From: Cyanobacteria bacterium UBA8156
GTDB taxonomy: Bacteria; Cyanobacteriota; Cyanobacteriia; Pseudanabaenales; Pseudanabaenaceae
DNA: 17,607 bases
Direction of reading: 5' to 3'
Assembly: GCA_003456125.1 (NCBI GenBank)
Contig: DMPD01000047.1
Span: 1-17,607, forward strand
Shown in pieces: positions 7,624-15,075 of the stretch (position 1 is the stretch's first letter; each line of letters begins with the position of its first letter). A program made the translations under genes and the position numbers. The notes beneath the pieces are model-generated. The model made no database searches and had not been told where the DNA came from. It worked only from the letters and a program-made list of their open reading frames with translations.

Positions 7624-7652
7624 GTCTATCCATCATTCAGGAGAATAGAACC

Positions 7653-8030
7653 ATGTCCAGTCCTTTGCTGGTCAAGTTGGAAAGAATGGTTGCGGCCCTC
7701 ACCGCCAAGAATTGGGAAGAAGCCAAAACCTACTATGCTCCGGATATGCTGTACCGCGTGGGCAGTGGCGAGCCAGTGTATGGGTCTCAAGCAGCCGTCG
7801 ATTTTTTGGACAGCTTTTATCAGACGGCTACGCCAGCCGATCACGAATTGCGGGGAGCCTGGCAAATTGACGATCGCACCGCCATTGTCGAAATGGATGC
7901 CAAGTACATTCGCAACCGAGACGGGAAGAAAATTTCTGTGGCGTGCTGCGATGTGTATCGTTTTGATGATGCCGGTTTGATCGTGGAGTGGCGGGTGTAT
8001 CCCGATGTTTCGCCGGTGTTTCAGGAATAG
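7653..8030 (+). CDS. NTF2/SnoaL-like protein, short paralogue
   Basis: A 125-residue single-domain NTF2-like protein, the usual length for SnoaL or limonene-epoxide-hydrolase-type members. It opens with the helix LLVKLERMVAALTAKNWEEAKTYY, then APDMLYRVGSGEPVYG, the core strand IVEMDAKYIRNRDGKKISVAC and the final strand EWRVYPDVSPVFQE. Alignment by eye with the preceding gene is clear through IVEMD/FVEMD, ISVACCDVYRF/ISLPCFDIFRM and YPDVSPVF/FMDVNPVF, so the two arose by duplication. A strong Shine-Dalgarno AGGAG (7639-7643) is 9 bases before the ATG. It is the last gene of the plus-strand run before the tRNA. Ligand and reaction are unknown. Confidence 0.83.
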   Translation: MSSPLLVKLERMVAALTAKNWEEAKTYYAPDMLYRVGSGEPVYGSQAAVDFLDSFYQTATPADHELRGAWQIDDRTAIVEMDAKYIRNRDGKKISVACCDVYRFDDAGLIVEWRVYPDVSPVFQE

Positions 8031-8031
8031 C

Positions 8032-8060
8032 ATGACAACTGGGGCTAGATTCGCTAAGCT
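8032..8060 (+). promoter_or_regulatory. Possible promoter of tRNA-Arg
   Basis: ATGACA at 8032-8037 is one base from the -35 consensus, and TAAGCT at 8055-8060 is a weak -10, 17 bases away. Transcription would begin about five bases before the mature tRNA. The element starts two bases after the preceding stop codon. Confidence 0.3.
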
Positions 8061-8071
8061 AGAAGAGCCCA

Positions 8072-8145
<74 letters not shown>

Positions 8146-8168
8146 TCATCTTGCCAGAGGTAATCTCG

Positions 8169-10264
8169 ATGAAAATTCCGACGGCCACGTACCGTCTCCA
8201 GTTTCGGCCGGAGTTTGGCTTTGAGCGGGCGGTCTTCATTGTGCCCTACTTGCAGGAGTTGGGAATTTCAGACATCTACGCTTCGCCCATCTTTGAGGCG
8301 CGATCGGGCAGTACCCACGGTTACGATGTGGTGGACGCCAACCGCATTCGCCAGGAATTGGGGGACACGGAAGCGCTGGAGCGTCTGCTCACCAAAGTCC
8401 AAGAACATCAAATGGGCTGGATTCAAGACATTGTGCCCAATCACATGGCCTTTAGCAGTGAAAACCCATTGCTGGTGGACTTGCTGGAAAACGGCCCTGA
8501 TTCCCAATACCGCGATTACTTTGACATCAATTGGGAACACAGCTACGAGTCGTTGCGGGGACGGTTATTGGCTCCTTTTCTGGGGAACTTTTACGGCGAA
8601 TGTCTAGAAAACGGTGAGCTGAACCTGCGGTATGACCAACGGGGATTTAGCGTCTGGTACTACGATTGGCGGTTTCCCTTGCGTCTGGAGTCCTACTCTG
8701 CCATTCTGGCCTACAACCTGCAACACCTCCGGGAGACCCTAGGACGTACCCACTCTGATTTCATCAAGTATTTGGGGTTGTTGTATTCTCTGAAGTACCT
8801 GGCTTCTGGGCAAGAGGGGCGGGAACGGTACGACCAGATTTTCTTTATCAAGAGCATGTTGGCAGAATTGTGGGATAGCAACGCTGCCATTCGGGACTTT
8901 CTGGAAGAAAATTTGCAAGTGTTCAATGGCGAAGCCGGTCATCCGGAAAGTTTCGATCGTTTGGATCGGCTGTTGCGAGAGCAGTTCTTTCGCTTGGCTT
9001 TCTGGAAAGTGGGCAACGAAGAATTAAATTACCGTCGCTTTTTCACGGTGAACGATTTGATTTCGGTGCGAGTAGAAACAGTACACGGGGCCACTGATGG
9101 CCAAGGGGTTGGAAGATACCGTGATGTATTTGTACAACCGCTTATTGAGTTTGAATGAAGTAGGTGGTTCTCCGATGCGGTTTGGGGTATCGGTAGAAGA
9201 ATTCCACCAATTCAATCAGCGACAACACGCCTGTTTTCCCCATGGGTTGACAGCAACAGCGACCCACGACACCAAACGAGGCGAAGATACCCGCTCCCGA
9301 TTGCAGGTTTTATCGGAGATCCCCGAGGAATGGGAAGCACGGTTGCAGCGGTGGCGAGAAATCAATTCCCCTCACAAAAAGCGAATCGAAGGTCGAGGAT
9401 TGCCGGCTGCCAACGATGAATATGCGTTGTATCAGACCTTGATCGGTGCGTTGCCGTGGGAGGAACAGGACTGGTCAAGCTTTGAGGAGCGGGTTCAAGC
9501 CTATGCCGTGAAATCGGTGCGAGAAGGCAAAACCCATTCTTCGTGGTTGCGCCCCGATGCAGTTTACGAAGAAGCCCTGGGGCATTTTGTCTCGGCGCTG
9601 TTGAACCGCGACAGTGCTTTTTGGGCGGATTTCCTCCCATTTCAGCAAGAAATTGCCGGCTACGGGGTTTACAACTCCTTGGCTCGAACGGCGCTGAAGC
9701 TGGCGATGGTGGGGGTTCCGGATTTTTATCAGGGATGTGAGCTGTGGGATTTGAGTTTGGTCGATCCCGATAACCGCCGTCCTGTGGATTACGGTTTGCG
9801 CCAGCGGCTGTTGGCGGCGGTGAAAGCACGGGTGGCAACCGATCCCCTCGCCGCTTTGGCTGAGTTTCTGCAAACGCCAGCCGATGGCAAAGCCAAACTC
9901 GTTTTGATTTGGCGGGGACTGCACCTACGGCAGCAATACCCAGAAGTGTTTCAACGGGGCGAATACGTGCCGTTGCCGGTGTTGGGCAGTCTGCAAAACC
10001 ACGTGGTGGCTTTTGCCCGGGTGTTCGGTCGCCAAACGGTGGTGGCGATCGCCCCGCGGTTTTACACTGGCCTGATCAAGAACCACGAACTGCCCTTGGG
10101 CGATCGGGTATGGCAAGAAACCCGGTTGGTGTTGCCCTCGCACCTGGATGGCCCCTGGCACAACGAGGTGACCGGTGCAACCCTCATGGCTGCGGGAAGC
10201 TCTTGCCCATTTCCCAGTGGCTTTGCTCGCGCAAGACGGCACGACCGTCGAGGCACTGGCCTAG
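8169..10264 (+). pseudogene. treY: Maltooligosyltrehalose synthase, broken by internal deletion and frameshift
   Basis: TreY rearranges the reducing end of maltooligosaccharides to a trehalose unit; TreZ then releases trehalose. The N-terminal part is intact: MKIPTATYRLQF, YASPIFEARSGSTHGYDVVD, QDIVPNHMAF and LNYRRFFTVNDLISVRVE. At about 9076-9079 it jumps to the C-terminal part in another frame, QYTGPLMAKGLEDTVMY, then NEVGGSPMRFGV and ATATHDTKRGEDTRSRL. In the family these motifs are separated by some 250-300 residues holding the catalytic GLRIDHPDG-type and VVEKIL-type motifs, all missing. A second shift near 10194-10196 (apparently an extra G in GCGGGAA) restores the family ending ALAHFPVALLAQDG in a third frame, stopping at 10262-10264. 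Start 8169 has AGAGG (8156-8160) upstream. About 700 codons remain against a usual 900 or more. No active enzyme is expected. The convergent kinase gene ends 12 bases away. Confidence 0.9.
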
Positions 10265-10275
10265 AGAAAAGCCTG

Positions 10276-12303
10276 CTAGGGAAAGGTTTTGAGCTCTTTG
10301 CCTGCGGGGGTCATGGGTTTCAGACCACGGGACAGGCTGAGGGGGAATTGGATTGCAAGTTCGGTACCCCCCGGTTTGCCGTTGTAGTACGTAAACCCTT
10401 CGCGGGGGGACTTCAGCAGTAGCCTGCCTTTGTGCCGCTGGGTCACAATCTGGTAGCAGATGGCCAGCCCCAGACCGGTACCTTTGCCCACACCTTTGGT
10501 GGTAAAGAACGACTCAAAAATTTTCTCTTGGATGTCCGGGGCAATGCCTGGCCCATTGTCGGCGATCCGGATTTCTAACCACTCTTCTAACGAGTCCAAA
10601 CGCTTCTCCCGTTTCGGTTCGGCAAAAATCTCCAGCTTGGGTTGCCACAACTTCAGGCGATCGCCCGGACTGCCCTCAACGCCAATCCCCGCCAAAGCAT
10701 CAATCGCATTGCTGATCAAGTTGGTGAAGACCTGCACCACCTGACCCGTGAAGCCTTCGATGGTGGGCAACTCCCGCAGCCGTAAGGTCACATCAATTTT
10801 GCTGGATAGCAACCGATTGTTGAGAATGGTCAAACTGTTTTCCAGACACTCCCGCAGGTTCACCGCCACCGGTTTTTCACTGTCGCGGTACGCAAAGGTT
10901 TGGAGACCGCTCACAATTTTGCGCAACTGCTCCGAGCCAACACCAATACTGCCGATCACCTTGTTGAGGTCTTGGATCACAAAATCCACATCCGCTTGCT
11001 GGCGGGCCGTGCGCACAAACTCACCGTCGGTCAGGTTCAGACGGCTTTCGTAGGTTTTCAGCAGTCGCACCAAGGCGTTGGTGTAGTCCGTCAGATAGTC
11101 CAAGTTGCCGTGAATGAAGTTCACGGGATTTTTGATGTCGTGGGCAATTTCCGTCACCATTTGCCCCAAACTGGCCATCTTTTCGGTTTGGATCATGTGG
11201 GCTTGGGTTTGCTCTTTCAGTACTGCGGTGGTGAGTTTGTGAATTTCGGACTGCGCGTAGAACAGGTGCTGGACATCCAACACTCGGTATTGTCCGGCAT
11301 CGGGCAGTTGCACTACTACTGGGTCGTACATGTACTCCATGCTGCGCTTTAGACAGAGCTGCGAAGCATCGACAATGGGGACATCGGCATACAAACACAG
11401 CGCTTCGCTGCCCACATACTCAAAGAAGACCCGCACCGGTCGCCGTGAAAACAAATCCAGGGCGTAACGACGGTTCATGTGCTCGGAAAAACGCCGCCGC
11501 GATAGCAATGTTACATACTGACCGTTTTCCATCAAGACAATGCCCGGCAGGGTTGGATCTGCCTCAAAAGCCTGGAGAGCCGCTTTGCCAGGAGTTTCCA
11601 CGTCCATTTGGCAATCGAAGAGTTCCAAATCTCGCAGCGTAGAATCAATGGATAGGTTCCCCAAGGTGTTGTATTGGCCGGTTTTCAACAACGATTCCTT
11701 GGGGGCTTCCATCTGCACCAAGGTGGGAATCATCGCCATCTTCCGCACCAGTTCCGCGGTGCGCTCTTCCCGCCGCCCGCCTTCGCGGGTTGAGCCCCCA
11801 TCGGTCAATTCGGCCGCCACCGCAGCGATCGCTGGTTTCAAAGTATCGGCGACAAATGGAGACCCCAATTGCGCGGTCATGCTTTGCAGCAATTCACCGG
11901 CGTTTTCGGCATTCAGCTTGGGAAATAGACCGGCTGCCCCTTGTCGCTCGGCCCAACGGGTTTCGAGGGTGCGAATGGTGTCCCGCTCGGTATTGGTCAA
12001 AAATACTTTGGTAGCAGGGCTATGGGTGCGGCACCATCGACAGACTGCACCCGCCACCAGGGAATTGGTACGGGCATCGGTGAGGTTGGATTCGATCAAC
12101 AGAGCCACCGGCAGCACCGCATCCGATTGCTGCTCCGGTTGCTGCTCTGATTGCTGCTCCGATTGCTTCAAGGTCTCCAAAACCTTAATCACATCCCCAT
12201 CTACCGGCACCGTATTGGCGGTGTATCCCTGGGAACCGAGGGCGGCTTGCCAGAGCAGGGCTTGTTGTGCAGAGGGTTGAACCAGCAAAACCAGTTTGGA
12301 CAT
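10276..12303 (-). CDS. Sensor histidine kinase with degenerate receiver-like N-terminus
   Basis: A 675-residue soluble kinase with no signal peptide or membrane helix. Residues 1-130 look like a receiver domain ([37 protein letters not shown]) lacking the usual paired acidic residues, with Glu71 where the phospho-Asp would lie. A repeat-encoded insert, [14 protein letters not shown], interrupts it at 48-61. Residues 210-345 form an unassigned sensory region ([18 protein letters not shown]) that may be CBS-like. A linker helix leads to the HisKA box [15 protein letters not shown] with His388, followed by the HATPase domain: N box [10 protein letters not shown] (528-537), G1 DNGPGIAP, F box FESFFTTK and G2 [10 protein letters not shown]. 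All catalytic boxes are intact, so it should autophosphorylate. No partner regulator lies next to it; it may act on one encoded elsewhere. The start is ATG 12303, preceded by a weak Shine-Dalgarno. Confidence 0.9.
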   Translation of the reverse strand: MSKLVLLVQPSAQQALLWQAALGSQGYTANTVPVDGDVIKVLETLKQSEQQSEQQPEQQSDAVLPVALLIESNLTDARTNSLVAGAVCRWCRTHSPATKVFLTNTERDTIRTLETRWAERQGAAGLFPKLNAENAGELLQSMTAQLGSPFVADTLKPAIAAVAAELTDGGSTREGGRREERTAELVRKMAMIPTLVQMEAPKESLLKTGQYNTLGNLSIDSTLRDLELFDCQMDVETPGKAALQAFEADPTLPGIVLMENGQYVTLLSRRRFSEHMNRRYALDLFSRRPVRVFFEYVGSEALCLYADVPIVDASQLCLKRSMEYMYDPVVVQLPDAGQYRVLDVQHLFYAQSEIHKLTTAVLKEQTQAHMIQTEKMASLGQMVTEIAHDIKNPVNFIHGNLDYLTDYTNALVRLLKTYESRLNLTDGEFVRTARQQADVDFVIQDLNKVIGSIGVGSEQLRKIVSGLQTFAYRDSEKPVAVNLRECLENSLTILNNRLLSSKIDVTLRLRELPTIEGFTGQVVQVFTNLISNAIDALAGIGVEGSPGDRLKLWQPKLEIFAEPKREKRLDSLEEWLEIRIADNGPGIAPDIQEKIFESFFTTKGVGKGTGLGLAICYQIVTQRHKGRLLLKSPREGFTYYNGKPGGTELAIQFPLSLSRGLKPMTPAGKELKTFP
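12125..12167 (-). repeat. 12-bp minisatellite inside the histidine kinase gene
   Basis: Three full copies and one partial copy of a 12-base unit (GATTGCTGCTCC on the plus strand, with single-base variants) lie in tandem. On the coding strand each unit encodes Ser/Pro-Glu-Gln-Gln. Because the unit is a multiple of three, copy number can change without breaking the reading frame. Confidence 0.9.
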
Positions 12304-12404
12304 CGCTTTCGGTAGGGTGACAACAGTAAATGGCAGGGCGATCGGAGATTTTCCGCAACATCGGGGCTGTCTTGATTTTCGGCTACCCTTTTCCCCCGCT
12401 GGTT

Positions 12405-12431
12405 AAGATACGGTTAAAAAATATCCGTCAA
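12405..12431 (-). promoter_or_regulatory. Possible promoter of the histidine kinase gene
   Basis: On the minus strand TTGACG (12431-12426) is followed after 15 bases by TATCTT (12410-12405), in an AT-rich stretch of an otherwise GC-rich region. The spacing is a little short. It lies about 100 bases before the kinase ATG and just downstream of the transporter stop. Confidence 0.3.
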
Positions 12432-12452
12432 AACAAAAGGCTTGCCTCCATC

Positions 12453-13889
12453 TTAACGGAGGGCATCGGGATTGTCGCTACGACGTTCGGCCAATTTTTG
12501 GCATAGAACCTGATGAAATTCGCGATCGATGGGGTAAAAATAGGTCAAAACCAGGCTTCCAATCAACGAAAGAGCCGGGAGGGGCCCGATCGCCCAGCGG
12601 ATGGCTTGGAGGGCGCTATCGGGTTGGATGGGGAGGGGTTGGCAGGGTACCCGCTCGGTAAAACCGGCCACTTCTAAGCCCAGCCCCAAGGCAAACAGGG
12701 CGATCGCCAGGCCGACTTTTTGCAGCAAAACCATAAAGGCATAGAAAATTCCCTCCCGGCGTTGGCCCGTTTCCAGCTCGTCCAATTCGATCGTATCGGG
12801 CACCATCGACCACGGAATCAAGTAGGCGACCGAGACGCCGGCCCCGGCCATCACGGCCAAAACATACAGCCAAGCGACTTGGCCAGGCTGCAAAAAGAAC
12901 AATCCCCCTTGGGCCACCAACCACAACCCCGCGCCCGCAAAATAGGCAAACCGTTTGCCCATGCGGGTGCTGACTTGGCTCCATCCAAACAGCATCAACA
13001 GGGCGGTGCCCTGTACCGCCAACGTGACGTTGATAAAATCCTGCTCGGGCAACCCCATCCAGCTGGTCACAAAATACGGGATCACGGCGGCAGTGACCTG
13101 GACGCTCAGCCACGAACAAAAGTAAATCCCAATCACAAACAAAAACGGACGGTTGCGGAGGACGGCCCGCACCTGGGCGGCGATCGCCAAGGGGGCTTCC
13201 GATGGTTGTGCTTGCCGCTCTGCTTCCAGATGCCGCACCCGTCGCCGGATGCCCAGCACACACCAAGCGGTGGTCAGCAGGGACAGAAGACCGCAGACTC
13301 CCCCCAACACGGTGTAGGGCAGGGCATGGTTTTGGCAACTGCCGGCGGCGGGTGCAAAGGTAGCGAAAATGACCTGGGCCAAGACCAACGACAAAATGCT
13401 GCCGCCGATGGAAAAGGTGAACCGAAAGCTGTTGAGTTGGGTGCGTTCGTCGTAGTTTTGGGTGAGTTCGGCTCCCAGGGCGGTGTAGGGCAAATTGACG
13501 GCGGTAAAAAAGTTGTTGAACAACACGCTCACCACAACGTAAAACCCAAATTTGGCCCAGCGATCGCCCCCTGGCACCAGCCAATGCAAGGCAAAGGTGA
13601 GGGCAAAGGGCACCGCCCCCCAAATCATCCAGGGCAGCCGCCGCCCCTGCCGCGATTGGGTGCGATCGCTCAGCCAACCCACCAACGGGTCGTTGATCGC
13701 ATCCCACGCTTTGCCCACCATCAGCACGGCCCCGGCCAACCCCGCTTCCAAACCGGCCACGTTGGTCAAGAAGTACAGAAAGAAGAAAGCCAAGAGGTTG
13801 GCGGTGACCGCCGCTCCAAAATCGCCGGCCCCGTAGGCCAGTTTCAGGCTAAACCCCAAGGGGGCGTCTATTTCCCGTGTTGCTGCCAC
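12453..13889 (-). CDS. MFS transporter, GPH (glycoside-pentoside-hexuronide/cation symporter) type
   Basis: A 478-residue inner-membrane transporter with about 12 hydrophobic segments. The family N-terminus reads FSLKLAYGAGDFGAAVTANLLAFFFLYFLTNVAG. The MFS/GPH signature after helix 2 is KAWDAINDPLVGWLSDRTQSRQGRRLPWMIWG, and a second conserved loop is NLPYTALGAELTQNYDERTQLNSFR. Later IPWSMVPDTIELDELETGQRREG matches the GPH central-loop motif. Members carry sugars or other small organic solutes with a cation; the substrate here is unknown. It starts with GTG at 13889, 22 bases inside the end of bolA, which implies coupled translation in an rbgA-bolA-transporter operon. The stop is the TAA at 12455-12453. 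Confidence 0.9.
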   Translation of the reverse strand: MAATREIDAPLGFSLKLAYGAGDFGAAVTANLLAFFFLYFLTNVAGLEAGLAGAVLMVGKAWDAINDPLVGWLSDRTQSRQGRRLPWMIWGAVPFALTFALHWLVPGGDRWAKFGFYVVVSVLFNNFFTAVNLPYTALGAELTQNYDERTQLNSFRFTFSIGGSILSLVLAQVIFATFAPAAGSCQNHALPYTVLGGVCGLLSLLTTAWCVLGIRRRVRHLEAERQAQPSEAPLAIAAQVRAVLRNRPFLFVIGIYFCSWLSVQVTAAVIPYFVTSWMGLPEQDFINVTLAVQGTALLMLFGWSQVSTRMGKRFAYFAGAGLWLVAQGGLFFLQPGQVAWLYVLAVMAGAGVSVAYLIPWSMVPDTIELDELETGQRREGIFYAFMVLLQKVGLAIALFALGLGLEVAGFTERVPCQPLPIQPDSALQAIRWAIGPLPALSLIGSLVLTYFYPIDREFHQVLCQKLAERRSDNPDALR

Positions 13890-14119
13890 TGTTCGGGGGT
13901 GTAGGTTTTCAGTTGGAGGGCATGGATCGCGCCGCTGTCAATCTGGGGTTTCAGCGCCTCGTTCACCAAGCGTTGTTGCTTAATCATGGGCAACCCAGCA
14001 AATTCTGGGGCTACCACCACCGCCGCAAAGTGCTGCCCGTCGTTGTAGGGATTTTCGACCATCACTTGGGCTTGGGGCAGGGCGGCCCGAATCAATTCGG
14101 CGATTTTTTCGGGAGTCAT
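13868..14119 (-). CDS. bolA: BolA-family protein
   Basis: An 83-residue BolA/IbaG-like protein. BolA proteins partner monothiol glutaredoxins and help handle or sense [2Fe-2S] clusters, and some influence cell shape and stress responses. The family pattern is visible: EKIAELIRAALPQAQVMVENP, then GQHFAAVVVAPEFAG with the conserved His, and the RLVNEAL helix, followed by IHALQLKTYTPEQW. The conserved C-terminal His in IHAL is the usual cluster ligand. Size is normal for the family. It begins 26 bases after the GTPase stop, and its end overlaps the transporter gene start. A distinct cyanobacterial name cannot be assigned from sequence. Confidence 0.92.
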   Translation of the reverse strand: MTPEKIAELIRAALPQAQVMVENPYNDGQHFAAVVVAPEFAGLPMIKQQRLVNEALKPQIDSGAIHALQLKTYTPEQWQQHGK

Positions 14120-14145
14120 GGAACGCCTTTGCTGACCAACTGGGC

Positions 14146-14985
14146 TTACCTTACCGCAAAATCCTGCGGCCGCTCCAGGGCGATCGCCCCCAATTTGCCC
14201 TTGCGAAAGTCATCCAAAATTTTGCGGGCGGCTTTTTCGCTGTCCCCGTGGTATTGGGCTTGGGCCAGTGCCGCCACAAAGATTTCCCCGGGGGCGATCG
14301 CCAAGCCGTAGCGATCGATCAGGTGGGCACCCCGGGCCTGCAACAAGTCAACGGCGATCGCCGCCACCAATACGGCATCGTAGGCGGCTGCGGCGATGTC
14401 GTCACAAATGGCTAACTTGACCGCCGCATCGGCATCGCTCAACACCGGCGGCAGGATCCCCGGTGTATCCAATAACTCAATGGTGTCGGAAACCCGCACC
14501 CACCGCAGTTGCCGGGTGACTCCCGGCCGGTTGGCACTCTCGACCGCCCGCCGCCGCAACAACCGGTTGATCAATGCCGACTTGCCCACGTTGGGAAACC
14601 CCAGGGTCACCGCCCGCACCGGCCGGGGCAACATCCCCCGCGCTTGCCGCCGCGCCGTGATTTGCTCCCCCACGGCCTGGGCCGCCTTCAAAAGGTTGGC
14701 TACCCCCGTCCCATCTTGGGCATTGGTGAAGTAAACCACCTCCCCCTGCTGCCGAAACCAGTCTTGCCATTCCTGCCGGGCGGTGGCGGAAATGCTATCT
14801 ACGCGATTCAACACCAACAGCCGCGCTTTGCCTGCCAGCCATTGGGCAACCTGGGGATGGGCACTGGCCAACGGAATCCGGGCATCCCGCAGCTCGATCA
14901 CCGCATCCACCCGCTGCAAATGCTCCTTTAGTGCCCGCTCTGCCTTGGCGACGTGACCCGGATACCATTGAATCGGCGGTGCCAT
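14146..14985 (-). CDS. rbgA: Circularly permuted GTPase, RbgA/YlqF family (50S ribosome assembly)
   Basis: RbgA/YlqF GTPases act late in maturation of the large ribosomal subunit. The 279-residue protein has the permuted motif order diagnostic of the family: G4 first, NRVD at 60-63 (Arg in place of the classical Lys), then G1 GFPNVGKS at 129-136, G2 near RPGVTRQ and G3 DTPG at 173-176. The N-terminus IQWYPGHVAKAERALKEHL is the family signature (WFPGHM-type), and the C-terminal helical domain includes LDDFRKGKLG. The start at 14985 is chosen because WYPGH must lie close to the N-terminus. It heads the minus-strand operon with bolA and the transporter, and is divergent from the TPM gene across 90 bases. 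Confidence 0.94.
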   Translation of the reverse strand: MAPPIQWYPGHVAKAERALKEHLQRVDAVIELRDARIPLASAHPQVAQWLAGKARLLVLNRVDSISATARQEWQDWFRQQGEVVYFTNAQDGTGVANLLKAAQAVGEQITARRQARGMLPRPVRAVTLGFPNVGKSALINRLLRRRAVESANRPGVTRQLRWVRVSDTIELLDTPGILPPVLSDADAAVKLAICDDIAAAAYDAVLVAAIAVDLLQARGAHLIDRYGLAIAPGEIFVAALAQAQYHGDSEKAARKILDDFRKGKLGAIALERPQDFAVR

Positions 14986-15021
14986 ACTTTTCCCTACGCT
15001 TTCCCATCTTCATTTTCCCCC

Positions 15022-15051
15022 TTGCCCTTTGTCCAGACAATTTGTTAAGAT
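15022..15051 (+). promoter_or_regulatory. Possible promoter of the TPM-domain gene
   Basis: TTGCCC (15022-15027) and TAAGAT (15046-15051) are 18 bases apart in the divergent spacer 14986-15075. The Shine-Dalgarno GGAGGG follows at 15067-15072. Confidence 0.35.
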
Positions 15052-15075
15052 TTGTGAAAATTTCCTGGAGGGTAC

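Noticed and set aside
9060..9110. Programmed frameshift or intein-like split as an explanation for the two treY parts
   Set aside because: A frameshift would not supply the missing 250-300 residues that the family has between the two halves; no slippery sequence or split-protein element is present.
12444..12464. Inverted repeat CCTCC/GGAGG at the transporter 3' end as a minus-strand terminator
   Set aside because: The stem is only 5 bp, it overlaps the stop codon, and the T-rich stretch begins several bases beyond the stem, so an intrinsic terminator is not convincing.
12720..13904. Open frame of 394 codons on the plus strand opposite the MFS transporter
   Set aside because: His/Gln/Gly/Pro-rich shadow composition, no motif, and it lies over an intact transporter gene.
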